The notes under the pieces: generated by a model
Told to the model about the DNA's origin: nothing
Database searches by the model: none
Seen by the model: only the letters and a program-made list of their open reading frames with translations
Made by a program: the position numbers and the translations under genes
Assembly (NCBI GenBank): GCA_002238415.1
Contig: MPMI01000025.1
Coordinates: 1-64,000 of the forward strand
DNA length: 64,000 nt
Reading direction: 5' to 3'
Source: Desulfurellaceae bacterium bin18
GTDB lineage: Bacteria > Desulfobacterota > Binatia > Bin18
Shown here: one piece after another, positions 1-8,885 of the stretch
Numbering within the stretch: position 1 is the first letter of the stretch
Layout: every line of letters starts with the position of its first letter

Positions 1-1
1 C

Positions 2-745
2 CGCCATACCCGCGAGCTCCTGACACATTATGACATTCCGACTCCGCTGACGAGCTATCACGATCACAGCGAATCAACCAAAGCACCCATACTCGTTGAA
101 ACCTTGCTGGCGGGCAAAAGCATCGCCTTGGTCAGCGATGCCGGCACCCCGTGCATCTCCGACCCAGGCTATCGTTTGGTCAAAAGTGCCGCTGAGGTGG
201 ACATCCCGACCGTTCCCATCCCCGGCCCGTCCATGCTGACCGCGTTGATGAGCGTAGGCGGTTTGCCAACCGATCGTTTTGCCTTTGAAGGATTTTTGCC
301 GGCAAAGAAAGGGCAGCGCCAAAGAGCGTTACGGGAGCTCTGCCATGAGGAGCGGACACTCATTTTTTACGAGTCCCCGCACCGTCTGTTGAGTACCCTG
401 TCTGACCTTACGCGTATTTTCGGAGATCGTGGCATCGTTGTTGGCCGGGAGCTGACCAAACAGTTCGAGGAAATCCTGCGCGGACCTGTCAGCGCGGTTC
501 TCAGCGCGTTCCACAACCGGTCGGTCAAAGGTGAAGTCGCGCTCGCAGTCGAAGGCTGGGACGGGAAAGACGAGAGCACTTCGGAACAATCCGCGGCAGA
601 ACTGATGCAGCAGCTCTTGGCGGACGGGGTCGGCTTGAAAGAGGCGGCGCGCACGGTGAGTGAGGCATGCCATATCTCAAAACGGGACGCGTATTCCATG
701 GGGGTAAAGATCAAAGCGGGCTCAAGGACTGATAATCACGATTGA
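2..745 (+). CDS. rsmI: 16S rRNA 2'-O-ribose methyltransferase RsmI, 5'-truncated by window edge
   Basis: RsmI methylates the 2'-hydroxyl of C1402 in 16S rRNA using S-adenosylmethionine. The reading frame is open from base 2 and continues to a TGA at 743-745, so the true start lies outside the window. The family motif LVSDAGTPCISDPG is visible, followed by PIPGPSMLTALMSVGG and the conserved FEGFLPAKKGQR and FYESPHRL blocks of the tetrapyrrole-methylase fold. The roughly 247 residues present lack only the first 30-40 residues of a usual 280-residue protein. The family assignment is firm; nothing in the visible part looks damaged. Confidence 0.95.
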   Translation, partial: RHTRELLTHYDIPTPLTSYHDHSESTKAPILVETLLAGKSIALVSDAGTPCISDPGYRLVKSAAEVDIPTVPIPGPSMLTALMSVGGLPTDRFAFEGFLPAKKGQRQRALRELCHEERTLIFYESPHRLLSTLSDLTRIFGDRGIVVGRELTKQFEEILRGPVSAVLSAFHNRSVKGEVALAVEGWDGKDESTSEQSAAELMQQLLADGVGLKEAARTVSEACHISKRDAYSMGVKIKAGSRTDNHD

Positions 746-894
746 AAAGAGAAGGCCGATCGCCAAGCAGGGGGGCTGAGTGGATGGACCGGTCGGAAAT
801 TGGTATGAAAAAACCCAAGACCGTATGATGCCCAGCAGGACGTTCCAACCCGGAAGACAGGGTAGGGAGAAACGAAGTAGGAGGAAAAGACACA

Positions 895-2028
895 ATGGCG
901 CTCGACTATGACAATATTATTGACGCGGACGGCCACATCCTTGAACCGGCGGACGCCTGGGAGCGGTATATCGATCCCGCCTATCGGGACCGGGCGCTCC
1001 GCATTCGGACGCTTGAGGGACGGGAAGTCCTGGAAATGAACGGCAGGCCGTCCCGTTTTTTTGACGTGCGCGTCTTGACCGGTCTGGGCGGTATGGGCAA
1101 GGGAACTAAAGAAATCGAACGGATGATGGAGCAAGCCTACCCCGGCAGCGCTCCCTTTGGGTCAATGGACCCCCAGGAGCGGGTGGCTCTCCTAGATCAA
1201 GAAGGCATTGCCAAGGCCATCCTGTATCCCAGCTTGGGTCTGACCTGGGAGTGCGAGATTGATGACGTCGAGCTGTCCCTGGCGTATGCCCAGGCGTACA
1301 ACCGCTGGATCTGTGACTTCTGTTCCGACTCGGACGGTCGCTTGATTGCCATTGCCCATATTTCGCTGGCCGACCCGTCAGCTGCCGCGGCCGAACTGGA
1401 ACGCTCCGTGCGCGCTGGCGCCAAAGGCGCTTTTCTCGCGCCCTATACGCTCACCCGTATCCCGCATGCCCATCCCGATCACGATATCTTTTGGGCAAAG
1501 GCCCAGGAACTTGCCGTGCCGGTCGCCATCCACCCCATGGCCGAACATCCCAAGATTCGGACCTATCAGCGTTTTGACGGCATGAAGAGCGCGCGCTGGA
1601 TGCAAAACGCACTCGGTATGCAGGGACCCCAGCAGGCGCTCTACGGGATGTTTCAATGGGGGCTGTTTGATCGGTTTCCCCAGATCAAGGTCATTCTGCT
1701 GGAGTCTGGCGCGGGGTGGATAGGCGCCGCCCTGGATCGGATGGATACGACGTATGAAACCAGCCTTGGCGATAATGTTCCGCTCAAGGAAAAACCGAGC
1801 GTCTATTTTAAGCGCCAGTGCTGGATTTCCGGCGATCCGGACGAACGGGCGCTCGCGCATATTATTGACTATGTGGGCAATGATCGTTTCTTCTGGGCGA
1901 CCGATTACCCCCACTTCGATCATCCTGGAAACTATATGGAGGAGTTGGAAGAACTGGTCGTGCCGCTGTCAGAGACCGCGCGCAATAATCTGCTCGGGGA
2001 TAGCGTCGCCCAAGTCTACGATATCTAA
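895..2028 (+). CDS. Amidohydrolase-2 family metal-dependent hydrolase (ACMSD-like TIM barrel)
   Basis: This is a 377-residue protein of the amidohydrolase-related family (PF04909 type), which includes decarboxylases and hydrolases acting on ring-cleavage products. The N-terminus carries the DADGHILEP motif where the first metal ligands sit. A conserved AIHPMAEH block and the C-terminal FFWATDYPHFDHPGN motif hold the other metal ligands. An AGGAGG ribosome-binding site at 879-884 fixes the ATG at 895. The gene ends converging on cobQ with a 4-base overlap. Its substrate cannot be told from sequence; decarboxylase, lactonase and hydrolase activities all occur in the family. Confidence 0.88.
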   Translation: MALDYDNIIDADGHILEPADAWERYIDPAYRDRALRIRTLEGREVLEMNGRPSRFFDVRVLTGLGGMGKGTKEIERMMEQAYPGSAPFGSMDPQERVALLDQEGIAKAILYPSLGLTWECEIDDVELSLAYAQAYNRWICDFCSDSDGRLIAIAHISLADPSAAAAELERSVRAGAKGAFLAPYTLTRIPHAHPDHDIFWAKAQELAVPVAIHPMAEHPKIRTYQRFDGMKSARWMQNALGMQGPQQALYGMFQWGLFDRFPQIKVILLESGAGWIGAALDRMDTTYETSLGDNVPLKEKPSVYFKRQCWISGDPDERALAHIIDYVGNDRFFWATDYPHFDHPGNYMEELEELVVPLSETARNNLLGDSVAQVYDI

Positions 2029-3512
2029 ATATCCGGTTCTACAGGGCTGGGTCGACGCGCCGTGGCGAACAGCGCGTCCGTATCCACAGTGTCGGCCAGC
2101 GTAGCCGCTATGTCATCTAGGGCGGATTCGACGCTGGCCTCGTATTGTAGCGTCGTCGCCGTTGTGTCGCGGATGCGGCTAAGCCAAGCGCGTCGATACG
2201 TATCGTTCCCGAACAGCCCGTGCAGATAGGTCCCCTCAATTAGCCCGTCTTGGCTGCGCGTGCCGTCAGGGCCGGTTTCGAGTTGAAACATTGGACGGGC
2301 CAGGGCGCGTCCGTTTGATTGGCCGGTGTGAATTTCATAGCCGGTGACCGCCGCACCGCTCAGGGTGCAGCGTCCGCGTGCCGGACGAACGGTTTTTTCA
2401 CCGGCCATGGTCGTCTCGATTTCGAGCAGGCCGAGCCCTGGGCGCGATCCGACCGGACCGTCCGCGCCCGCTGGGTCGTGAATATGACGGCCCAACATCT
2501 GGAAGCCGCCGCATACACCCAAGATGCGTCCGCCGGCTCTGGCGTGCGCTATCACGTCGTGGTCCCAGCCCTGGGCGCGTAGGAAGTCCAGGTCGCCGTT
2601 GGTCGATTTGGTGCCGAAGAGGATCACGACGTCCACATCACGCGGAATCGGACGACCGGGCGGTACGAAGGTGAAATCCACGTCCGGCTCAAACCGTAAC
2701 GGGTCGGTGTCGTCGAAGTTCGCCAGACGGGACAGTAGAGGCGCGGCAATTCGAATGCAATCGGTGCGTCCGCTGTGCCCGAGTGAGAGCGACACCGCGT
2801 CTTCCGCGGGCAAGCGTGTCGCGGCCGGCATCCACGGGATGACGCCAAAGCACGGCCAACCCGTGTGCCGCTCAATCACCGCGACCCCTTCTGTAAACAA
2901 GGCCGGGTCGCCCCGAAACTTGTTGACCAGAAATCCCGCAATCAGTGCGTTGTCCTCGGGGCTCAGCACACTCTGGGTGCCGACCAAGGCGGCGATGACG
3001 CCTCCCCGGTCAATATCGCCGACCAGGCAGACAGGCACCCCTGCGGCGAGCGCGAAGCCCATATTGGCAATATCCCCGGTCCGCAGGTTGACTTCGGCCG
3101 GGCTGCCGGCCCCTTCGACGATAACCAGGTCGTGGGCGGCAACGAGACGCTGGAAACTCTGCATGACAGCGGTCATCAGACGGGCGCGTCCGGTAGTATA
3201 GTCGGCAGCATTCAGCAGGCCGGCCGGTTTGCCGTGGACGACGATCTGCGCCCCGCGGTCGGTCTGTGGCTTCAAAAGCACGGGGTTAAAATCCGGGTGC
3301 GGCTCGAGCCCGGCGGCACGCGCCTGTACGGCCTGAGCACGGCCAATCTCCCCGCCCGCCGCGCACGCGGCCGCATTGTTCGACATGTTCTGGGGTTTGA
3401 AAGGCGCGACCCGCCAGCCCTGTTGCTTGGCTATCCGACACAAGCCGGCGACGATAACCGACTTCCCGACGTCGGAACCTGTTCCCTGGATCATGAGGAT
3501 CCGCGCGCTCAT
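2025..3512 (-). CDS. cobQ: Cobyric acid synthase CobQ (CbiP)
   Basis: CobQ amidates four carboxyl side chains of adenosylcobyrinic acid a,c-diamide using glutamine and ATP, giving cobyric acid. The N-terminal dethiobiotin-synthetase-like domain begins MSARILMIQGTGSDVGKS with the ATP loop. The C-terminal glutamine amidotransferase domain has the nucleophile motif LGVCGGFQMLG and the later EIHTG and GTYLHGLF blocks. I chose the ATG at 3512 because homologues start just before the nucleotide loop; a longer frame upstream has low-complexity Pro/Gly sequence. This gives 495 residues, normal for the family. It lies 19 bases after the Nudix gene on the same strand and is probably co-transcribed with it. 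Confidence 0.95.
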   Translation of the reverse strand: MSARILMIQGTGSDVGKSVIVAGLCRIAKQQGWRVAPFKPQNMSNNAAACAAGGEIGRAQAVQARAAGLEPHPDFNPVLLKPQTDRGAQIVVHGKPAGLLNAADYTTGRARLMTAVMQSFQRLVAAHDLVIVEGAGSPAEVNLRTGDIANMGFALAAGVPVCLVGDIDRGGVIAALVGTQSVLSPEDNALIAGFLVNKFRGDPALFTEGVAVIERHTGWPCFGVIPWMPAATRLPAEDAVSLSLGHSGRTDCIRIAAPLLSRLANFDDTDPLRFEPDVDFTFVPPGRPIPRDVDVVILFGTKSTNGDLDFLRAQGWDHDVIAHARAGGRILGVCGGFQMLGRHIHDPAGADGPVGSRPGLGLLEIETTMAGEKTVRPARGRCTLSGAAVTGYEIHTGQSNGRALARPMFQLETGPDGTRSQDGLIEGTYLHGLFGNDTYRRAWLSRIRDTTATTLQYEASVESALDDIAATLADTVDTDALFATARRPSPVEPDI

Positions 3513-3531
3513 GGTGGGGCCGTCTGGCGAG

Positions 3532-3960
3532 CTAGGCGGATAGATGGGCCAGGGCGGCCCGCGCGACCGGGGCAAACGCCTCGCTGACGGTCTCGACGAG
3601 CTGGGCTAGTGGCACCCAACGCCGGCGCCGGTCGGTTTCGTACTCGTCCACCTCGCCCGTCACCTGGGCGGCGAAGAACGAAAAATGACGGAGGCCGTTT
3701 TTGTGGGCGAGGTCGAGCGCTTTCAGCAGTGGCCCGGTCCGCACCGTATAGCCGCTCTCCTCCATACACTCGCGGGCCGCGGCCTGCTCCAGCGTCTCGC
3801 CCGGATCAACCGTTCCGACCGGAAAGATCCAGGCATCGCGTTGCCGCCGGGCGGTAATGATCAGGATGGCATATGTTCCGTCCGGTTCTTGCCGATACGC
3901 CACAACACCGGCCTTTTGCCCTTCAACCGAGCCTGGGAGAGGGGGGTCTTGCAAAGCCAT
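3532..3960 (-). CDS. Nudix hydrolase
   Basis: Nudix enzymes hydrolyse nucleoside diphosphates linked to another moiety. With the ATG at 3960 the protein has 142 residues and a perfect Nudix box, G49-x5-E55-x7-R63-E64-x2-E-E-x-G, reading GTVDPGETLEQAAARECMEE. The metal-binding REcMEE segment is intact. The frame stays open upstream to a TTG at 4023 and an ATG at 3984, and none has a strong ribosome-binding site, so the start is uncertain. The gene is divergent from cobB and directly upstream of cobQ. That suggests a housecleaning or nucleotide-loop role in cobalamin metabolism, but this is inferred from position only. Confidence 0.88.
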   Translation of the reverse strand: MALQDPPLPGSVEGQKAGVVAYRQEPDGTYAILIITARRQRDAWIFPVGTVDPGETLEQAAARECMEESGYTVRTGPLLKALDLAHKNGLRHFSFFAAQVTGEVDEYETDRRRRWVPLAQLVETVSEAFAPVARAALAHLSA

Positions 3961-4034
3961 GGGGAGCCATGATGCCGAGGACATTCGCAGATTGCAAGGT
4001 AATACCCTATGATGAACGGACAAGGAGGGAAGCT

Positions 4035-5402
4035 GTGTACGGATTCGTTATTGCCGGCACGCAGAGCGGTGTTGGAAAAACCACGCTGACCCTCGGTTTG
4101 CTGGCCGCTTTACGAAAACGCGGCTTGTCCGTTCAGCCTTTCAAGATAGGCCCGGACTTTATTGATCCTGGGCACCACACTGCGGTCGCTGGAGTACCTT
4201 CCAGAAACCTCGATGGCTGGATGTTGTCGCGAGCCTACAACACAGCCATGTTCAACCGTAGTCTGCACGGCCCCGATGTGGGCGTTGTGGAAGGGATGAT
4301 GGGCCTGTTTGACGGCTATGACGGCAAGAACGAAGCCGGCAGCACGGCAGAAATGGCAAAATGGCTGGGGTTGCCGGTCCTGCTGGTGGTTGATGTCTCA
4401 GCCATGGCGCGCAGTGTTGCGGCCGTCATTCACGGATTTCAGCATTTCGATCCGGCGCTGAATGTCGCCGGCGTGATCTTCAACAAGATTGGCGGGCCGG
4501 GCCATCTGACCTATCTTGAAGAGGCCGTCCGCGACGTTCCCAATATCACCGTACTCGGCGGACTCCCAGCCGACGAGACCAGCACCCTGCCCGAACGCCA
4601 CTTAGGACTGGTCACCAGAGAAGAGAAACAATTATCTGCCGGACAGATCGATCACCTGGCCGGGGTGCTCGAAGACCATCTCGACCTGTCATCGCTCCTT
4701 CGGCTGTGTGCCCTTCCCCAACCCCCAACCCCTAACCTCCAGGCCCACAGGGCTCCGCTACCGGACTCTCCCGTTCGTTTTGGCATCGCCTGGGACGAAG
4801 CCTTCTGTTTTTACTATCCCGACAATCTGGAACTCCTGGAACAAGCAGGTGCCACCCTCGTTTTCTTCAGTCCGCTGCACGACCCGCATCTCCCCCCAAA
4901 TCTACACGGCCTCTACCTTGGGGGTGGCTATCCTGAAGTCCACGCCCGGACATTAGCCGCCAACACGAGTATGCGTCAGGAGATGAAAGATTTTATCCAG
5001 GACGGGAAAACGGTCTACGCCGAGTGTGGCGGGTTTATGTATCTGACCCAAGGCATCCAGGATGTTGAGGGACACGACTTCCCTATGGTTGGCGTCTATC
5101 CTACTGTCGTTCGTATGCGGTCGCGCCTGAGCGCGCTGGGATACGCAGAGGTGGCTATTACGCCAACCAATGACCTGTTCCCAGCCTTGCAAGTCCGCGG
5201 TCATGAATTTCACTACTCGGAATTGATGCCGGACCTTGCCGTCAAGCAGACTCGGACGCTGTATCAGGTCCGCCAGCGTGCAGCGGAGGCGACCCGACCC
5301 GAAGGCTATGTGTATAAGCGCTGCCTGGCGAGTTATATCCATCTGCACTTCGGCAGTAATCCGACGTTCGCCCGGCAGCTCGTCCGTTTGGCTTCCGCCT
5401 GA
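4035..5402 (+). CDS. cobB: Cobyrinate a,c-diamide synthase CobB (CbiA)
   Basis: CobB amidates the a and c acetate side chains of cobyrinic acid with glutamine and ATP. The protein opens directly on the ATP loop GTQSGVGKTT, continues with the PFKIGPDFIDPGHH block, and ends in a glutaminase domain with the YAECGGFMYL nucleophile motif and a conserved GHEFHYSE segment. An AAGGAGGG ribosome-binding site at 4023-4030 sits just before the GTG at 4035. I prefer this start over in-frame codons 160 bases upstream, which would add an unrelated N-terminal tail and overlap the divergent Nudix gene. The 455 residues match the usual length. An 8-bp hairpin follows the stop codon. Confidence 0.95.
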   Translation: MYGFVIAGTQSGVGKTTLTLGLLAALRKRGLSVQPFKIGPDFIDPGHHTAVAGVPSRNLDGWMLSRAYNTAMFNRSLHGPDVGVVEGMMGLFDGYDGKNEAGSTAEMAKWLGLPVLLVVDVSAMARSVAAVIHGFQHFDPALNVAGVIFNKIGGPGHLTYLEEAVRDVPNITVLGGLPADETSTLPERHLGLVTREEKQLSAGQIDHLAGVLEDHLDLSSLLRLCALPQPPTPNLQAHRAPLPDSPVRFGIAWDEAFCFYYPDNLELLEQAGATLVFFSPLHDPHLPPNLHGLYLGGGYPEVHARTLAANTSMRQEMKDFIQDGKTVYAECGGFMYLTQGIQDVEGHDFPMVGVYPTVVRMRSRLSALGYAEVAITPTNDLFPALQVRGHEFHYSELMPDLAVKQTRTLYQVRQRAAEATRPEGYVYKRCLASYIHLHFGSNPTFARQLVRLASA

Positions 5403-5422
5403 GCCAGCGCCACCGCGCTGGC
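5403..5422 (+). terminator. Perfect hairpin right after cobB stop, terminator-like
   Basis: An 8-bp perfect stem, GCCAGCGC pairing with GCGCTGGC around a CACC loop, starts at the base after the cobB TGA. The downstream sequence is GTTCGGTGTT, so the U-tract is weak. It separates cobB from the riboswitch-controlled btuB unit, which fits a terminator; an mRNA-stabilising stem is the alternative. Confidence 0.5.
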
Positions 5423-5436
5423 GTTCGGTGTTGAGC

Positions 5437-5465
5437 TTGACAATACAGTGGGCCTTCGATACCAA
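5437..5465 (+). promoter_or_regulatory. Candidate sigma70-type promoter for the riboswitch-btuB transcript
   Basis: A consensus TTGACA at 5437-5442 is followed, after 17 bases, by TACCAA at 5460-5465, a weak -10. The predicted start near 5472 would place the riboswitch at the very 5' end of the transcript, as expected. Confidence 0.5.
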
Positions 5466-5477
5466 CTGACCCGAACC

Positions 5478-5660
5478 GTGCTTGAGGTGCCCATCCAGGG
5501 TGGAAAAGGGAAGTCGGTGCGAAGCCGACGCGGTCCCGCCACTGTGATGGGGGAGCCTGTCTCGATGATGCCACTGCTGGCGAAAGCTGGCGGGAAGGCC
5601 GCTGACAGGCGTTGGGGTATGAACCCCTGAACCCCTAAGCCAGGAAACCTGCCTGAAGCC
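5478..5660 (+). ncRNA. Cobalamin riboswitch (B12 element) upstream of btuB
   Basis: The element carries the hallmark order of the adenosylcobalamin riboswitch: an opening GGTGCCC arm, GGGAAGTCGGTGCGAAGCCG, the CGGTCCCGCCACTGTGATGG core, GGGAAGGCCGCTGACAGGCG, and the B12 box AAGCCAGGAAACCTGCCTG at 5637-5655. It lies about 150 bases before the receptor start. A 14-base palindrome, CTCTCCGCGGAGAG at 5671-5684, follows and may be part of the expression platform. No U-tract is seen, so control of translation or a Rho-dependent effect is more likely than intrinsic termination. Binding of cobalamin would be expected to lower receptor expression. Confidence 0.95.
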
Positions 5661-5808
5661 ACGAACCGGCCTCTCCGCGGAGAGAGAAGGGTTACCGCAT
5701 GTTACCATTCTGGATACGCAGGCTTTTGCTGATCCACTCCGGGTGGTTTCCAGCAGTTCCCGACACACCCTCTTCTCTACCAAGGGCAGGTCTCCCCGAG
5801 GAGGGAAG

Positions 5809-7812
5809 ATGGGAAAGTCTACATGTTATGTCTCCGTTCTGGCCGTAGCGCTCCTGGTCTGGGGCGGCGGTCCATCCACGCTAGCCCAGGCCGACGAGAC
5901 GCATGCGGCCCAGCAATCCATGCCGACCACCGCGCTGGACCCCATCATTGTCACAGCGTCAAAGCTTGAAGAGCCACTTTCACAGGTATCAAACGCGGTA
6001 ACGGTCGTGACACAGGAAGACATCGCGCAGCGCCAGACCACCGACCTGTTTGAGCAGTTGCGCGAGGTGCCGGGTTTCTCCTTCAGTCAGACCGGCAGCC
6101 GGGGTGCGACGACCTCGCTTTTTACGCGGGGAGGTGAGGCGGATCACAATATGATCCTGATCGACGGGGTGAAGGTCAACCGGGCAGGTGGCAGTTTCAA
6201 GTTCGGCGATATGACAACTCTGGGCATAGGCCGCATTGAGGTGGTGCGTGGCCCACAGAGCGCACTGTACGGCTCTGATGCCATGAGTACGGTCATTCAA
6301 CTCCTGACCCCGCGCGGGCAGGGGCCGGCACGGGGCACCCTGAGTTTCCGTGCCGGCAACCCCGACACCTTTGAGGAACGTCTCAGTATCTCCGGTGGGA
6401 CAGGGTTATACGGCTATAACGTGGTCGTCGGACGGGTTGACAGCGGGGGCATCCTGCCGATCAATAACGACTACGGCAGCACGACTATCGCCTCCCGCTT
6501 CGACCTTGACCCCAGCGACGATCTGCAACTCACGGCTACCCTTCGCTATATTGACAGCCGCTTTCACGTGACCACCAGCAGCGGCGATATCCTTGACCGG
6601 CAGGGGAACGGTTTGGACCCCCAGGCGACCAGTGACAATCGTCGTATCATTCTCGGCCCGCGGGTGACCTATCAGCCCACCGCGTGGTGGCGACATAATC
6701 TCCAACTGGGGCTGCTGCACGAATGGTTCACCTATCGCGACCCGGAGAATAGAGGAGTCGATTGCCGAGACGACGACACTGCGACCTGGAACGACTGCGA
6801 CGGTATGGGCTCCCTCACCATCAATAGCGAGTACCGATTGTCTGCCGACTATTCTTCCGATTTTTTTCTGCCGGTCACGCTCGGTGTCGCGCCGACCTTT
6901 ACCCTTGGGGGCTATGTCGAAGACGAACACTACAACCAAAAGAATGGACCCAGTGGGAGCCGGAACGCTCAGGCGTTCTACTCCCAGCTGCATTTGGCGT
7001 GGCAAGAGACGATGTTCGTGACGTCCGGGTTCCGATTGGACGACGCGGTCACGTATGGGACGCACGTCAGCCCGCGGGTTTCGGCTGCCCTGATCCTCCC
7101 CGGTCTCGACACCAAACTGCGTGGCGGCTACAGCCAGGGCATCAAGGCAGCCAGTTTTTCTCAAAACGTCGACACCGCATTTTCCCGAGGGGATCCCGAC
7201 CTGGAGGCGGAGCAGTCCAAGAGTTGGGAAATCGGTCTTGACCAGCCCTTTTCTCTGGGCACGTTCGACACCCAGGTGAGTCTGACGTATTTTTCGACCG
7301 AATATAAAAATCTGATCGCGTATACCTTTGCGCCCGCACCAGCGCCGAATTACGTGAATGTGCACCGTGCCCGGAGTCGCGGGCTTGAAATCGGGACGTC
7401 CGCCGTCTTGCCTTACGGATTCTCGATACGAGGCTCGTATACCTATCTGGAAACCAAGGTGCTGGCGAATGCCGGAAACGACGGATTCGGATCCTTCAGG
7501 CAGGGTGGCCCCCTGGTTCGACGGCCTAAACACGTGGCTTCCTTCACCCTGAATTATGCCGGCGAGCGTCTGAACGCCAACTTTCATCTGTATATCAAGG
7601 GCAATGTCACCGAACGGCGCGGTGTCCTCCATGACGGCTACGAGCGGGCGGATATGGCCCTGTCCTATCTGTTATTCGAGGATCGCTGGGGTATCCGAGC
7701 TCTGACCCTGGAGGGGAAGGTGATGAACCTGTTTGACGCCGACTATCAGGAGATCCTGTACTTCTCGTCCGCGGAAACGACTTTTATGACCGGCTTCCGG
7801 GCGGAGTTCTGA
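5809..7812 (+). CDS. btuB: TonB-dependent outer-membrane vitamin B12 receptor, BtuB-type
   Basis: BtuB-type receptors bind cobalamin at the cell surface and pass it through a 22-strand barrel using TonB and the proton-motive force. The GAGGAGGGA site at 5798-5806 selects the ATG at 5809, giving 667 residues with a signal peptide ending near ALA-type sequence STLAQA. A TonB box, DPIIVTA, lies at residues 44-50. The plug domain follows (ILIDGVKVNRAGG, GIGRIEVVRGPQSALYGSDA), and then barrel repeats ending in a C-terminal aromatic-rich strand with a final Phe. The upstream riboswitch strongly supports cobalamin as substrate. It converges on cobC at the end of the uptake operon. Confidence 0.93.
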   Translation: MGKSTCYVSVLAVALLVWGGGPSTLAQADETHAAQQSMPTTALDPIIVTASKLEEPLSQVSNAVTVVTQEDIAQRQTTDLFEQLREVPGFSFSQTGSRGATTSLFTRGGEADHNMILIDGVKVNRAGGSFKFGDMTTLGIGRIEVVRGPQSALYGSDAMSTVIQLLTPRGQGPARGTLSFRAGNPDTFEERLSISGGTGLYGYNVVVGRVDSGGILPINNDYGSTTIASRFDLDPSDDLQLTATLRYIDSRFHVTTSSGDILDRQGNGLDPQATSDNRRIILGPRVTYQPTAWWRHNLQLGLLHEWFTYRDPENRGVDCRDDDTATWNDCDGMGSLTINSEYRLSADYSSDFFLPVTLGVAPTFTLGGYVEDEHYNQKNGPSGSRNAQAFYSQLHLAWQETMFVTSGFRLDDAVTYGTHVSPRVSAALILPGLDTKLRGGYSQGIKAASFSQNVDTAFSRGDPDLEAEQSKSWEIGLDQPFSLGTFDTQVSLTYFSTEYKNLIAYTFAPAPAPNYVNVHRARSRGLEIGTSAVLPYGFSIRGSYTYLETKVLANAGNDGFGSFRQGGPLVRRPKHVASFTLNYAGERLNANFHLYIKGNVTERRGVLHDGYERADMALSYLLFEDRWGIRALTLEGKVMNLFDADYQEILYFSSAETTFMTGFRAEF

Positions 7813-7877
7813 GTCACGGGCCGGACGGAACTCCGACTGCAAAACATCGTGCCCGACCCGGAGATACTCTCGAAAGG

Positions 7878-8885
7878 TCAGCGAGCGAGTAGCGCCTGGG
7901 CGAGGCGTGCCTCTGCATCCGCATCGGGCGGCAGGCCGATACGCAGCCGGTTTCGGCCCCAGTCAAAGCGGCGAACGGAGATACCGCACCCGGCCAAGCG
8001 GTGCCAGACACTGTTGGCGTCGTCTACCCTAACAAAGCGAAAGAGGTCTACGCCGCCCGCCACGCGCAGGCCGGCCGCGTTCAGAACCGCGTCCAGACGC
8101 GTGCGCGCCGTCGCCAGTCGGTGGCGGGTTTCCTGCTGCCAACCGCTATCTCGGTAGGCTTGCGCTCCTGCGGCCAGTGCCGGGCCGGATACGCTCCAGA
8201 CACCCAGACATCGCCGGACTGTTTCCAGGGTGTCCTGCGGCGCAATCAGTGCCCCAAGCCGGAGTCCGGGCAGACCGAAGAATTTGCCGAACGAGCGCAA
8301 AATGATGAGACCTGCCCGCCCGCCGCCTGCTGCCAGGGACAGGTCCGGCCGAACATCGGCATAGGCTTCGTCAACGATCAGCCAGCCGCCCTTTGCGGCC
8401 AGCGCCGTCCGCGCCGCCTCAAGCCGGCCCGGATTCCAGACGCGGCCGTCCGGATTATTAGGGTTGCACAGGACGACGAGATCGGTCGAGGCGAGGACAT
8501 TCAAGGGGTCCGATGTTTCTATGACCTGACATCCCGACGCTCGCCAGACCTCGGCATGGTCGGCAAAGGTCGGCCGCGTAATGGCCACTCGCGTCCCACG
8601 TCGGGGTCGGAGCAATGTCGGTAGGAGACGGATGAGTAGTTCGCTGCCCGGAATGGGTAGGACACACTCCGCCAGCGCTCCAAATGTCTCCGCCATTACG
8701 TTCCTGCAGGCTGCCATTGCGGTGGCGGTCGGCAAACGCTGGAGGATATCCGGCTGCGGGCTGTTCAGCGGATACGGCCAGGGGTTGATTCCGGTGGACA
8801 GATCGACCCAGGGTTCCGGCGCCTGGGGGAAACGGGCACGCATGAGGTCAAGCGCCCCTCCGTGGCCACACTCGTCCATTCTCAT
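7878..8885 (-). CDS. cobC: L-threonine-O-3-phosphate decarboxylase (CobC / Salmonella CobD), PLP-dependent
   Basis: This fold-type I aminotransferase-like enzyme makes (R)-1-amino-2-propanol phosphate, the linker of the cobalamin nucleotide loop. The protein begins MRMDECGHGG, a typical start for the family, and has NPNNPDGRVW around residue 141, Asp172 in VDEAYAD for the pyridine nitrogen, and the PLP lysine K201 in RSFGKFFGLPGLRLG. The ATG at 8885 overlaps the cbiB stop as ATGA, so a longer frame upstream is rejected. The 335 residues are slightly shorter than enteric CobD but normal for CobC. It is the last gene of the minus-strand operon. Confidence 0.92.
   Translation of the reverse strand: MRMDECGHGGALDLMRARFPQAPEPWVDLSTGINPWPYPLNSPQPDILQRLPTATAMAACRNVMAETFGALAECVLPIPGSELLIRLLPTLLRPRRGTRVAITRPTFADHAEVWRASGCQVIETSDPLNVLASTDLVVLCNPNNPDGRVWNPGRLEAARTALAAKGGWLIVDEAYADVRPDLSLAAGGGRAGLIILRSFGKFFGLPGLRLGALIAPQDTLETVRRCLGVWSVSGPALAAGAQAYRDSGWQQETRHRLATARTRLDAVLNAAGLRVAGGVDLFRFVRVDDANSVWHRLAGCGISVRRFDWGRNRLRIGLPPDADAEARLAQALLAR

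Noticed and set aside
6406-7632. Long minus-strand frame of 408 residues
   Set aside because: It lies wholly antisense to btuB, whose family motifs and riboswitch are unambiguous.
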